64,000 nt of DNA from JBGQOJ01 sp052119585 (GTDB lineage: Bacteria; Pseudomonadota; Alphaproteobacteria; Rhodobacterales; Rhodobacteraceae): NCBI RefSeq assembly GCF_052119585.1, contig NZ_JBGQOJ010000005.1:127520-191519 (forward strand). Reading direction: 5' to 3'. Position 1 is the first letter of the stretch. Each line of letters begins with the position of its first letter. The position numbers were made by a program, and so were the translations under genes. The notes under the pieces are model-generated. The model had not been told where the DNA came from. It did no database searches and was given only the letters and a program-made list of their open reading frames with translations. This document shows, in pieces, positions 1 through 9,087 of the stretch.

Positions 1-1366
1 TGGTCGGCTCATCGAGGATCAGCAGATGCGGCGCGGGCAGGGTGGCCAGCAACAGCGACAGACGCGCCTTTTGACCTCCCGACAGGCGACCCACCTCTGT
101 TTCGGCCTGATCGGGGCCAAGGCCAAAGCCCGCAAGACGGGCGCGCAACCTTGCCTGACCTTCCAGGGGGCGTTCGCGCAGAAGGTGTTGCAGCGGCGTT
201 TCATCGACGTAAAGCTCGTCGACCTGATGCTGGGCAAAAAAGCCGATGCGCAGCTTGTTCGAGGTGATCATCGAGCCGGACATCGGTTTAAGTCTGTCCG
301 ACAACAGCTTGGCAAGCGTAGATTTTCCCTCGCCGTTGCGACCCAGAAGCGCGATCCGGTCGTCTTGGTCGATGCGCAGGTTCAACCCCTTCAGCACGAC
401 CTTGTCGTCGTAGCCGACCGCCGCGTTTTCGGTGGCGATGATGGGCGGTGACAGTTCCTCGGGCGTGGGGAAGGTGAAGACCGTGCGCGCCGCATCCTCT
501 GGCGCGGTGATCTTGACCATCTTTTCCAGCATCTTCACGCGGGACTGGGCCTGTTTGGCCTTGGACGCCTTGGCCTTGAACCGGTCCACAAAGCTTTGCA
601 GGTGGGCGCGTTGCAGGTCCTGCTTGCGGGCCTGCGCGGTTTGCACGGCACGCTGTTCGGCGCGCTGGCGGGCGAATTGGTCGTAGTTGCCCGAATAATA
701 GATCAGGCCCTTGTTCTCGAGGTGCAGAATCGCCCCGACAGAACGGTTCAGCAATTCGCGGTCGTGGGAAATGATCAGCACGGTGTGCGGATATTTCACA
801 AGATAGGCCTCCAGCCACAACGCGCCTTCAAGGTCGAGGTAGTTGGTCGGCTCGTCGAGGAGCAGGTAATCGGGGGCCGAGAACAGCACCGCCGCAAGGG
901 CGACACGCATCCGCCAGCCGCCTGAAAAGGCAGAGCAGGGCATAAGCTGCTCTTCGTGGGTGAACCCCAGACCCTTGAGGATCGAGGCGGCGCGCCCTTC
1001 GGCGGACCAGGCGTCGATATCGGCAAGGCGCGTCTGCACCTCGGCGATGCGGCCGGGGTCGGTGGCGGTTTCCGCCTCTGCCAGCAGTTCGGCGCGTTCG
1101 ATGTCTGCGGCCAGAACCGTGTCGATCAGGCTGACCTCGTTTCCGGGAACCTCCTGACTGACGCCGCCGATGCGGGCGCGGGCGGGAATCGATATCTTGC
1201 CCCCCTCCAGCACCAGTTCGCGGCGGATCAGTTTGAAGAGCGTCGTTTTACCGGCGCCGTTGCGACCAATGAGGCCAACTTTGTGGCCGGTGGGAATCGT
1301 GGCGCTGGCCCCTGTAAACAGAGGGCGGCCTTCGACGGAGTAGCTTATGTCTGAAATCTTGAGCAT
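1..1366 (-). CDS. ABC-F family ATPase, C-terminus cut by window edge
   Basis: Soluble twin-ATPase protein of the ABC-F family, which acts on the ribosome (translation factor or resistance type) rather than in membrane transport. The first Walker A (GRNGAGKTT) is at residues 34-42. The second-domain signature LSGGQKARL and Walker B with LLILDEPT lie at the very edge of the window, so about 455 residues are visible and the last 60-160 are missing. There are no membrane segments. The start codon is the ATG at 1364-1366, beginning MLKISDISYSV, the usual ABC-F amino terminus. Which subfamily (Uup, YheS or EttA-like) cannot be settled without the C-terminus. It is divergent from ndk. Confidence 0.9.
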   Translation of the reverse strand, partial: MLKISDISYSVEGRPLFTGASATIPTGHKVGLIGRNGAGKTTLFKLIRRELVLEGGKISIPARARIGGVSQEVPGNEVSLIDTVLAADIERAELLAEAETATDPGRIAEVQTRLADIDAWSAEGRAASILKGLGFTHEEQLMPCSAFSGGWRMRVALAAVLFSAPDYLLLDEPTNYLDLEGALWLEAYLVKYPHTVLIISHDRELLNRSVGAILHLENKGLIYYSGNYDQFARQRAEQRAVQTAQARKQDLQRAHLQSFVDRFKAKASKAKQAQSRVKMLEKMVKITAPEDAARTVFTFPTPEELSPPIIATENAAVGYDDKVVLKGLNLRIDQDDRIALLGRNGEGKSTLAKLLSDRLKPMSGSMITSNKLRIGFFAQHQVDELYVDETPLQHLLRERPLEGQARLRARLAGFGLGPDQAETEVGRLSGGQKARLSLLLATLPAPHLLILDEPT

Positions 1367-1498
1367 GGCGCCCCTTTGCCGCATGTAGATAGGCGCGTCA
1401 ATCGCAGCTTTTCAACCGATGCACCGCGTGATAGCAGGACCGCGATTTATAAGGGGTCGGGCAGGGTGCCGGACTCCGGCGACCAAAAGAGGCAAATC

Positions 1499-1921
1499 AT
1501 GGCTATTCAACGCACTTTCTCGATCATCAAACCCGACGCAACCCGTCGCAACCTGACCGGCGCAATCGTCGCGAAATTCGAGGCTGCCGGCCTGCGCGTT
1601 GTCGCATCCAAGCGTATCCACCTGACGAAAGCCCAGGCTGGCGTGTTCTACGGCGTCCACGCCGAGCGTCCGTTCTACGACGAACTGTGCGAGTTCATGT
1701 CGTCCGAGCCGATCGTCGTTCAGGTTCTGGAAGGCGAAGACGCGATTGCGAAAAACCGCGAAGTTATGGGCGCAACCAACCCTGCCGATGCGGCAGATGG
1801 CACAATCCGCAAGGAATTCGCGCTGTCGATCGGCGAGAACTCTGTTCACGGGTCCGACGGTGCCGACACCGCGGCGATCGAAATCGCCTATTTCTTCTCG
1901 GGTCTCGAACTGGTCGGCTAA
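1499..1921 (+). CDS. ndk: Nucleoside diphosphate kinase
   Basis: Transfers the gamma phosphate of ATP to NDPs through a phosphohistidine in the cytoplasm. The protein is 140 residues, the standard bacterial length. It begins MAIQRTFSIIKPDA and has the catalytic His at residue 117 in the motif NSVHGSD. The frame is open further upstream, but the ATG at 1499 matches the family start and has a GAGG ribosome-binding site just before it. A hairpin terminator follows. Single-gene unit. Confidence 0.97.
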   Translation: MAIQRTFSIIKPDATRRNLTGAIVAKFEAAGLRVVASKRIHLTKAQAGVFYGVHAERPFYDELCEFMSSEPIVVQVLEGEDAIAKNREVMGATNPADAADGTIRKEFALSIGENSVHGSDGADTAAIEIAYFFSGLELVG

Positions 1922-1965
1922 GCCGACGCGGCTGCGGGGCGTTTCGCCGCGCAGCGTCAGACTCG

Positions 1966-2001
1966 AAAGGGCCGCCTCCGTCATGGAAACGGCCCTTTTT
2001 T
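1966..2001 (+). terminator. Rho-independent terminator after ndk
   Basis: A nine-base inverted repeat, AAAGGGCCG with CGGCCCTTT, is separated by a 15-base loop and runs into a T tract, 45 bp after the ndk stop. Confidence 0.85.
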
Positions 2002-2028
2002 AATGTCCGTCGGGCATAGGTTCGCGTG

Positions 2029-2679
2029 TTAGCGGATGATATGCACGATCTTGCGGTCTTCGACGCTGATCACAACGGGCAGGCCGTTGACGTAGACGTA
2101 AGAGAACTCTGTGTCCGGAATTTCGTATACGGTCACATTTTCGGGAACACCGGCGCCGACCACAACTTCACCGTCAAGATAGATCGGGTCAACGGGGTTG
2201 TCGGTGACATAGGCTGTCACGGTTGGATCGGGGGCAGCCGCGTCGCCGACACCGGCACCCAGAACCAGACCAAGTGCGGCACCCGGAGGTCCGGCAATCA
2301 GGCCACCGATGATGGCGCCCACAGTGCCGACACCGGCGGCGGCGGCGGCTGTGTTGTCTTCATAGACCAGCGTTGCGACCTCGGCCTTTTCACGGTTTTC
2401 GTAAAGCACTTCGGCATTTTCGCCGATTTTGGTGGTCAGGTAGTCACCATAAGACCAGCCAGCCACGCCTTCGTGGGTTACTTTGCACCAGTTGGCGGTC
2501 TCGAGGCAGCCATCGACGGTGACTGCGCCATCGGCAGGAATGAAGCCGACGATGTCGAACATCGGGCCGGGGCCGGACCGCACATTCAGGTCGGTCGACG
2601 CGGTGGCCTGGGTTTCTGCGAATGCGGATGTCGCCATCAGAAGGCTTGCAGCGGATAGGGCTAGAATACGGTTGTTCAT
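2029..2679 (-). CDS. Secreted SH3b / DUF1236 envelope protein
   Basis: 216 residues from the ATG at 2677-2679, which has an AGGAG site 7 bp upstream. An N-terminal signal peptide ends near ...SAFA. It is followed by a bacterial SH3 domain (TDLNVRSGPG motif), a glycine/alanine-rich hydrophobic hairpin (AGVGTVGAIIGGLIAGPPGA region) like that of glycine-zipper outer-membrane proteins, and a C-terminal DUF1236 module (VPENVTVYEIP ... YVNGLPVVI). This points to a periplasmic or outer-membrane-associated structural protein, with no enzymatic residues visible. It is convergent with ndk. Confidence 0.85.
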   Translation of the reverse strand: MNNRILALSAASLLMATSAFAETQATASTDLNVRSGPGPMFDIVGFIPADGAVTVDGCLETANWCKVTHEGVAGWSYGDYLTTKIGENAEVLYENREKAEVATLVYEDNTAAAAAGVGTVGAIIGGLIAGPPGAALGLVLGAGVGDAAAPDPTVTAYVTDNPVDPIYLDGEVVVGAGVPENVTVYEIPDTEFSYVYVNGLPVVISVEDRKIVHIIR

Positions 2680-2865
2680 CGTTATCTCCTGTTTCAATTG
2701 ACGGCCGATCCGGGGAACCCTGCTCGGCGTCTCTTGTGGGGTAACAACGGTGATGGTCGCGGATTGGTTCCGTGCCTTTGTTCGAATTCCTGTGCGGTGT
2801 CGTTACGGTAACCTGTTTTTATATAAGCGAAAAATCGCCTATCCCTTGATCCCGCCGGGGCAGGG

Positions 2866-3786
2866 TCACACGGATTTGACCGCCAGTGTCTGCGCCTTGG
2901 AATGTCGCGCCTGACGGACCATAGAGACGGTGTAGATGATCAGCGCCAGCCAGATCATCGGAAAGGCGATCATCCGCGCCCCCCCGAGTTTTTCACCGAA
3001 CACAAAGACCGCCGTCAGGAAAAGCATGGTCGGCACGATGTATTGAAGGATGCCGATCGTGGACAGGCGCAGCATCTTGGCGCCGTTGGCATACATCATC
3101 AAAGGCACCGCCGTGACGACCCCGCATCCCAGCAACAGCAAGGTATCCGCAGGCGTGCCGGCCATGAAATGGCTTTGCCCCGTCGCCCAAAGATAACCAA
3201 GATAGCCAAGAGCGGGGGGCATCAGCAGCAGCACCTCCAGCAAGAAGCCCTGATTTGGCCCGACGGGCAGCGATTTTTTCAGATAGGCATAGCCGCCCCA
3301 GCTCAGCGTCAGGGCAATCGCCACAACCGGCAGGCGCCCCGCATCCCATGTCAGCACCAGCACCGCCGCCGCCGCCAGCGCAATCGCGGCGATCTGTGCG
3401 CGGCTTAGCCGCTCGCCCAGCAGGACCGCCCCCAGAAGCACGCTGAACAGGGGGTTGATGTAATAGCCAAGTGCTGCCTCCAGGGCATGACCGGCACCGA
3501 TGGCCCAGACGTAGATGCCCCAGTTCACCGACACGAACGCGGCGGTGACCGCCGCCATCGCCAGCGTTCTGGGGGACCGCACCGCCTGCCGCAGATCGCC
3601 CGTCCGGCGCGTCAGCAAAAGCACGGCGCCCGCAATCGGGACAGACCACAGAACGCGGTGGATGATCACCTCTGTCGGCGGGACATGCGCCAGCGCCTTC
3701 ATGTAGAGTGGAAGAAAGCCCCATAGAAAATAGGCGGTTATGGCAAATGCAAAGCCCTTCAGGCTGTCTTCGTTCTTGCCCTGCAT
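2866..3786 (-). CDS. rarD: EamA/RarD family transporter
   Basis: Ten-helix drug/metabolite transporter superfamily protein of the RarD subgroup, about 306 residues. The opening FAFAITAYFLWGFLPLYMK and the block VIIHRVLWSVP are characteristic of RarD. The start at 3786 (MQGKNED) is preferred because GGAG lies six bases upstream. An in-frame ATG at 3798 would add four residues. The substrate is unknown; homologues are linked to chloramphenicol resistance or metabolite export. Confidence 0.92.
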   Translation of the reverse strand: MQGKNEDSLKGFAFAITAYFLWGFLPLYMKALAHVPPTEVIIHRVLWSVPIAGAVLLLTRRTGDLRQAVRSPRTLAMAAVTAAFVSVNWGIYVWAIGAGHALEAALGYYINPLFSVLLGAVLLGERLSRAQIAAIALAAAAVLVLTWDAGRLPVVAIALTLSWGGYAYLKKSLPVGPNQGFLLEVLLLMPPALGYLGYLWATGQSHFMAGTPADTLLLLGCGVVTAVPLMMYANGAKMLRLSTIGILQYIVPTMLFLTAVFVFGEKLGGARMIAFPMIWLALIIYTVSMVRQARHSKAQTLAVKSV

Positions 3787-3926
3787 TCCACGCTCCATTC
3801 GCTAGACGATGTCCGAGTGGCCAAGGGCTAATGCAATCACACGGCAAGCGCCATGTGATTTATGCGGGTCGTCGCATCGGCGTGCGCAGGGGGGGTGGGG
3901 GCACCGACCAAGGCCGGTAGGGGCCC

Positions 3927-4082
3927 CTAGATGCTGGCCCAGTCGGTAAAGACGACATCGCGGTCGGTCTCTGTCTGGGGGGCGTCGGGCCTTTGTGTGG
4001 GCAGGGTGTCGGAAACATAGCCGATCCTGCGCGGTTGGGGGGTGTCTTCGGGTTTGGCGTCGGGAGGCGATTTGCGTGCCAT
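3927..4082 (-). CDS. Small conserved-looking hypothetical protein
   Basis: A 51-residue reading frame starting MARKSPPDAK and ending DVVFTDWASI, hydrophilic and proline-rich with no signal peptide. I do not recognise a named family. The end of the frame looks like a real compact motif and the gene fills a gap between rarD and the operon at 4377. The start could also be the upstream ATG at 4112. Coding status rests on composition only. Confidence 0.4.
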   Translation of the reverse strand: MARKSPPDAKPEDTPQPRRIGYVSDTLPTQRPDAPQTETDRDVVFTDWASI

Positions 4083-4376
4083 TGGTTTTGCTCTGTGTTT
4101 GCACCCATCCAAGGGGATCGGGATGCCTTTGCCTTAGGTTTTGCGATGCGCCTTTTGGCGCTGCCAGCTCGTTTCGCGGATGGCGCATGTTAACGGTAAC
4201 AGCCGGTCGGGGCCTGAATATGAAGAATTTATGTCAGAGCATGCGTAAATCCGCGATTGTTGCGGGGATGCCGCCAATTCTGACGGATCGGGTCGCATTT
4301 CGGCCTTTCCTTGGCGGGCGTGACGGCTAATGTCCCGCCAAAAGACAAGCGCGGATATGGAAGCGGACGGAACGGC

Positions 4377-6386
4377 ATGACAATACTATTGGGCGTGGAC
4401 ACCGGCGGCACCTATACGGATGCGGTTTTGTTGCAGGACGAGACGACCGTGCTGGCCAAAGCCAAGGCCCTGACAACGCGCCATGATCTGGCCGAAGGCG
4501 TGGGGGCGGCGATTGATGCGGTGCTGGTGGCAAGCGGCGTGTCTGTCGGCGATATTTCCATGGCGTCGCTGTCGACGACGCTGGCGACCAATGCGCTGGT
4601 CGAGGGGCAGGGCGGGCGCGTGGCGCTGGTCTTTATCGGCTTCACCGCGACCGAGCTGACAAAGCAGGATCTGGCGGAGGCGCTGAAAAGTGACCCCGCG
4701 CTGATCCTTGCCGGCGGGCACGACCACAACGGCACCGCGATCACCCCCCTGGACGAGACGGGCCTGCGCGACTGGCTGGCCCTGCATGGCGCGCAGGTTT
4801 CGGCCTTTGCCGTCGCCAGCCAGTTCGCCACCCGCAACCCCGCCCATGAATTGCGCGCGCAAGAGATCATCGTCGAGATGACCGGGCGGCCCGTGTCCTG
4901 TTCGCATCATCTGTCGGCGCGGCTGAACGGGCCAAAGCGGGCGATGACGGCGGTTCTGAACGCGCGGCTGATCGGGATGATCGACCACCTGATCTCGTCG
5001 TCCGAGGCCCTGCTGCGGCACCGCGGCATCGACGCGCCGCTTATGGTGGTGCGTGGCGACGGGGCGTTGATTTCCTCGGCCACCGCCCGCGAGCGCCCCA
5101 TTGAGACGATCCTGTCCGGCCCTGCCGCCTCTATCATGGGGGCGCTGTGGCTGACGCAGGAACAGGACGCCTTTGTGTCCGACATCGGCGGCACGACCAC
5201 CGATGTGGCGATCCTGCGCGGCGGCCGCCCGATGATCGACCCGCAGGGCGCGCGGGTTGGCCGCTATCGCACCATGGTCGAGGCGGTGGCGATGCGCACC
5301 ACGGGGCTGGGCGGCGACAGCGAACTGCATCTGGTCAACGACGGGCTGGAGGGGCGGCTGTTCCTTGGCCCGCGCCGGGTGATGCCTGTGTCGCTGTGCG
5401 CGCAGACCTGGCCCGATCTGGTTCTGGGCACGCTGGAACGGCAGGTGGCCAGCCTGATGCCCGGCGAATATGATGGGCGGTTTGTGGTGCCGATCCGCCG
5501 GTCCGATGTGTCAAAGGCGGGATTGTCGGACCGCGAGTTGGCCATCCTTGACCGTATCGGTCAGGTGCCCTGCGCGATGGAGGGGCTGTTCCGGTCCCGC
5601 ATGGAAAGCGCTGTGATCCCGCGTCTGGTGGAACGCGGGCTTGTGCTGATCTCGGCGGTAACGCCATCCGATGCGGCGCATGTGCTGGGCAAGCTGGACG
5701 CGTGGAACCGCCAGGCGGCGGATCTTGCGCTGACGTTGTTCGCGCGGCGCAAGACCGGTGACGGCCGGCCACTTTGCGCCACATCGCACGAGATGGCGGT
5801 GCGGGTTGTGGATCAACTGACCGACCAGACCGCGCTGTGCCTGCTGGAAAGCGCCTTTGCCGAAGACCCCGCCTTTACCGGCGATCCCGCCGATCTGGCG
5901 CGCCATACCCTGACCCGCACGGGGCTTGCTCGCCACCGCGGGCTGATCGCCGCCGACATCGGGCTGAACCTGCCCGTGATCGGGCTTGGTGCCTCTGCTC
6001 CGTGTTATTACGGTGCGGTGGGGGACCGGCTGAACACCCGCATGGTGCTGCCCGAACATGCGGGGGTTGCCAATGCCATCGGGGCCGTGGTCGGGCAGGT
6101 TGTGATGCGCGAAAGCGGCACGATGACGGTGCCCGGCGCCGGACAGTTCCGCATTCATCTGGCTGACGGGCCGAAAGACTTTGTCGATCAGGCGCAAGCG
6201 CTGGAGGCGCTGGAAACCGTGTTGCGCGACAGGGCGGTGATGGACGCCCGCGCCTCGGGGGCCGATCAGGTGAACATCACCGTCACGCGCGATTTCAAAA
6301 CCGCAACGGTCGAGGGCGCGCCGATTGTGCTGGAGGCAATGGTGACGGTCAGCGTCAGCGGGCGTCCAAGGGTTGCGATCGGCTAG
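4377..6386 (+). CDS. Hydantoinase/oxoprolinase family protein (HyuA-like)
   Basis: 669-residue protein of the N-methylhydantoinase A / acetone carboxylase beta family, which use ATP to activate a cyclic amide or ketone. The actin-like phosphate loops are visible: VDTGGTYTDAV at residues 7-17 and SDIGGTTTDVAIL near residue 268. The start is the ATG at 4377, giving MTILLGVDTGG; an in-frame codon 66 bp upstream is too early for the family. No HyuB/B-subunit gene is adjacent, which is odd for a two-subunit hydantoinase. It lies upstream of, and probably works with, the nucleobase importer and deaminase. Confidence 0.85.
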   Translation: MTILLGVDTGGTYTDAVLLQDETTVLAKAKALTTRHDLAEGVGAAIDAVLVASGVSVGDISMASLSTTLATNALVEGQGGRVALVFIGFTATELTKQDLAEALKSDPALILAGGHDHNGTAITPLDETGLRDWLALHGAQVSAFAVASQFATRNPAHELRAQEIIVEMTGRPVSCSHHLSARLNGPKRAMTAVLNARLIGMIDHLISSSEALLRHRGIDAPLMVVRGDGALISSATARERPIETILSGPAASIMGALWLTQEQDAFVSDIGGTTTDVAILRGGRPMIDPQGARVGRYRTMVEAVAMRTTGLGGDSELHLVNDGLEGRLFLGPRRVMPVSLCAQTWPDLVLGTLERQVASLMPGEYDGRFVVPIRRSDVSKAGLSDRELAILDRIGQVPCAMEGLFRSRMESAVIPRLVERGLVLISAVTPSDAAHVLGKLDAWNRQAADLALTLFARRKTGDGRPLCATSHEMAVRVVDQLTDQTALCLLESAFAEDPAFTGDPADLARHTLTRTGLARHRGLIAADIGLNLPVIGLGASAPCYYGAVGDRLNTRMVLPEHAGVANAIGAVVGQVVMRESGTMTVPGAGQFRIHLADGPKDFVDQAQALEALETVLRDRAVMDARASGADQVNITVTRDFKTATVEGAPIVLEAMVTVSVSGRPRVAIG

Positions 6387-6525
6387 GGCATGCCGGCCCG
6401 TTGTGCCTGAAATTCAGGCATATGCAGCGTTCAGGGCGGTGGGGTCGACGATTTTTGTTTGCCGAACGCCCGAATCGCCCGATGCTTTACCAAATGGTAA
6501 AAAATAAACAGCGGGGACCCTAGAA

Positions 6526-7542
6526 ATGATCTTCCATCGAACCACCCTGACGCGCCGCCGGATGCTGGCGACCACGGCGGGGGCGGCTGCTTTTGCCGCA
6601 ATCGCGCCGCACCGCCTGATGGCGCAGGAGCCGCTGAAGGTGGCCGGAATTTACACCGTGCCCGTCGAACAACAGTGGGTCAGCCGCATTCACAAGGCGG
6701 CGGAAACGGCGCAGGCGCGGGGCGACATCGCCTATACCTATTCCGAAAACGTCGCCAATACCGACTACCCCCGCGTCATGCGCGAATTCGCCGAGCAGGG
6801 CTATCAGCTGATCGTGGGCGAGGTGTTCGGGGCAGAGCAGGAAGCCCGCGAAGTGGCGGCGGACTATCCCGATGTCGCCTTCCTGATGGGCTCCAGTTTC
6901 AAGCAGGACGCGGCCCTGCCGAATTTTGCGGTTTTCGACAACTATGTGCAGGACGCGTCCTATCTTTCGGGCATCATCGCCGGGGCAATGACGAAATCGG
7001 GCAATATCGGCATGGTCGGCGGCTTTCCGATCCCCGAAGTGAACCGCCTGATGCATGCCTTCATGGCGGGGGCCAGGGAAGTGAACCCCGACATCATCTT
7101 CCAGATCAGCTTTATCGGGTCGTGGTTCGACCCGCCCAAAGCCAAGGAAACCGCCTTTGCCATGATCGAGCAAAGCGCAGATGTTCTGTATGCCGAACGG
7201 TTCGGTGTGTCGGATGCCGCCAAGGAACGCGGAATTCTGGCGATCGGCAACGTGATCGACACGCAGGCCGATTACCCCGAAACCGTCGTCGCCTCGGCGA
7301 TCTGGCATTTCGAGCCGACGTTGGATGCGGCCCTTGCGGCGATCAAGGCGGGCAGTTTTACCGCCGCCGATTACGGGGTCTATTCGTTCATGAAGGCGGG
7401 GGGCTGCTCGCTTGCGCCGCTGGGCACCTTCGAGGGCAAAGTGCCAGAAGCCGCACTGGCGCTGGTCGCCGCCCGCGAGGCAGAGATCAAGGCGGGCACC
7501 TTCACCGTCGAGATCAACGACGAAGAACCAAAGTCGGTCTGA
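6526..7542 (+). CDS. BMP family ABC transporter substrate-binding protein
   Basis: 338-residue periplasmic binding protein of the BMP/PnrA class, whose members bind nucleosides and nucleobases. The N-terminus TRRRMLATTAG followed by a hydrophobic stretch and RLMAQE looks like a twin-arginine signal peptide. The mature protein begins LKVAGIYTVPVEQQW, and the block GFPIPEVNRLMHAFMAGAR is typical of the family. It directly abuts the ATPase gene (TGA then ATG with no gap), so this is one operon with 7543-11074. The ligand is inferred from the neighbouring cytosine-deaminase-like gene. Confidence 0.92.
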   Translation: MIFHRTTLTRRRMLATTAGAAAFAAIAPHRLMAQEPLKVAGIYTVPVEQQWVSRIHKAAETAQARGDIAYTYSENVANTDYPRVMREFAEQGYQLIVGEVFGAEQEAREVAADYPDVAFLMGSSFKQDAALPNFAVFDNYVQDASYLSGIIAGAMTKSGNIGMVGGFPIPEVNRLMHAFMAGAREVNPDIIFQISFIGSWFDPPKAKETAFAMIEQSADVLYAERFGVSDAAKERGILAIGNVIDTQADYPETVVASAIWHFEPTLDAALAAIKAGSFTAADYGVYSFMKAGGCSLAPLGTFEGKVPEAALALVAAREAEIKAGTFTVEINDEEPKSV

Positions 7543-9087
7543 ATGGCAAAGCTTGAAAAGGCGCAGGTTGTCCTGCGCCTTGACCGGATCACCAAAACCT
7601 TTGGCGCGTTGACGGCCAACGACGCGATCAGCCTTGTTCTGCGCGAGGGAGAGGTGATCGCGCTGTTGGGCGAAAACGGTGCGGGCAAGACCACGCTGAT
7701 GAACATCCTGTTCGGCCATTACACCGCTGACAGCGGCACGGTCGAGGTGTTTGGCCAGACCCTGCCAGCGGGCAACCCCCGCGCGGCCTTGGCGGCGGGG
7801 GTGGGAATGGTGCACCAGCATTTCACGCTGGCCGACAACATGACCGTGCTGGACAATATCGTGCTGGGCACCCTGCCGCTGTGGATGCCGTGGTTCGACC
7901 GCGCCGCCGCCACGGCGCGGATCATGGCCCTGGCGCAGGATTTCGGGTTGGCCGTGGCGGTTGATGCCAAGGTCGGAACGCTGTCTGTGGGCGAACGCCA
8001 GCGGGTCGAAATCCTGAAGGCGCTGTACCGCGACGCCCGGATCCTGATTCTGGACGAACCGACCGCGGTGCTGACCCCGCAGGAAACCGACGCGCTGTTC
8101 GCGACGATGCGCAAGGCGGTGGCGCGTGGCCTGTCCGTTGTATTCATTTCCCATAAATTGCATGAGGTTACGGCTATATCCTCACGTTGTTATGTGCTGC
8201 GGCACGGGCGGTTGGTGGCCGAGGTGGCAACGCAGGACACCGACCGCCACGCCTTGGCCGAATTGATGGTCGGGGCCGAGGTTCAGGCGCCGTCTGTCCA
8301 GCCTTCGACGGCGGGTGAAACGCCGATGCGCCTTGATGCGGTCACAACCCCGGACATCGGTGCGGCCCCCGGACTGAAGCGGGTCACGCTGGACCTGAGG
8401 GCGGGGCAGATCGTCGGGTTGGCAGGCGTGTCCGGCAATGGGCAATCGGCGCTGGCCGATCTGGTTGCGGGGCTGACGCGGCCCGCCAGCGGTGCAGTGC
8501 TGCTGGACGGGGTCATGCCCGCCGACTGGTCGCCGCGGGGTGCTGTTGCCTCGGGCATCGCGCGCATTCCCGAAGACCGGCACAAGACCGGCACGATCGC
8601 CGATTTCGACCTGACGGAAAACGCCATTCTGGAAACCTATTCGCTTGCCCCGTTCAGCCGCAATGGCTGGATGGACTGGCGCAAGGCAAAGGCGTTTACC
8701 CGTGGTATCATAAAGACTTACGATGTGCGTTGTCCGGGGCCGGACACCCGCATCCGCCTGCTGTCGGGCGGCAATATGCAAAAGCTGATACTGGGGCGCG
8801 TGCTGGAACAGGAGCCGCGCATCATCCTGGCGAACCAGCCGGTGCGCGGGCTTGATATCGGGGCGGTGACCTATGTGCACCAGCGTCTGCTGGAGGCCCG
8901 CGCAAGGGGCGCTGCGGTGCTGTTGATCTCCGAGGATCTGGACGAGGTAACCGCGCTTGCCGATGTGATCCATGTGATGTCCGAGGGCCGCCTGTCGCCC
9001 GGCTTTGCGCGCGGATCAAAGACCCTGACAGAGCTGGGCGTCTGGATGGCCGGTCACGGGTTCAACGAGGCCAGCCATGCGGCTTGA
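7543..9087 (+). CDS. ABC importer ATPase, twin-domain (nucleoside/nucleobase type)
   Basis: 514 residues with two fused ATPase domains, as in YufO/NupO-like and sugar ATPases. Domain 1 has Walker A GENGAGKTT, signature LSVGERQRVEI and Walker B LILDEPTAVL. Domain 2 has a degenerate P-loop (GVSGNGQSAL) and the signature LLSGGNMQKLILGR, the usual pattern for this subclass. It energises the permeases at 9077 and 10130. It overlaps the next gene by 11 bp. Confidence 0.95.
   Translation: MAKLEKAQVVLRLDRITKTFGALTANDAISLVLREGEVIALLGENGAGKTTLMNILFGHYTADSGTVEVFGQTLPAGNPRAALAAGVGMVHQHFTLADNMTVLDNIVLGTLPLWMPWFDRAAATARIMALAQDFGLAVAVDAKVGTLSVGERQRVEILKALYRDARILILDEPTAVLTPQETDALFATMRKAVARGLSVVFISHKLHEVTAISSRCYVLRHGRLVAEVATQDTDRHALAELMVGAEVQAPSVQPSTAGETPMRLDAVTTPDIGAAPGLKRVTLDLRAGQIVGLAGVSGNGQSALADLVAGLTRPASGAVLLDGVMPADWSPRGAVASGIARIPEDRHKTGTIADFDLTENAILETYSLAPFSRNGWMDWRKAKAFTRGIIKTYDVRCPGPDTRIRLLSGGNMQKLILGRVLEQEPRIILANQPVRGLDIGAVTYVHQRLLEARARGAAVLLISEDLDEVTALADVIHVMSEGRLSPGFARGSKTLTELGVWMAGHGFNEASHAA

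Noticed and set aside
6520..8163. Long open frame on the minus strand opposite the BMP and ATPase genes
   Set aside because: A GC-rich shadow: its translation is low-complexity His/Arg/Gln-rich, while the plus strand holds clear ABC transporter proteins.
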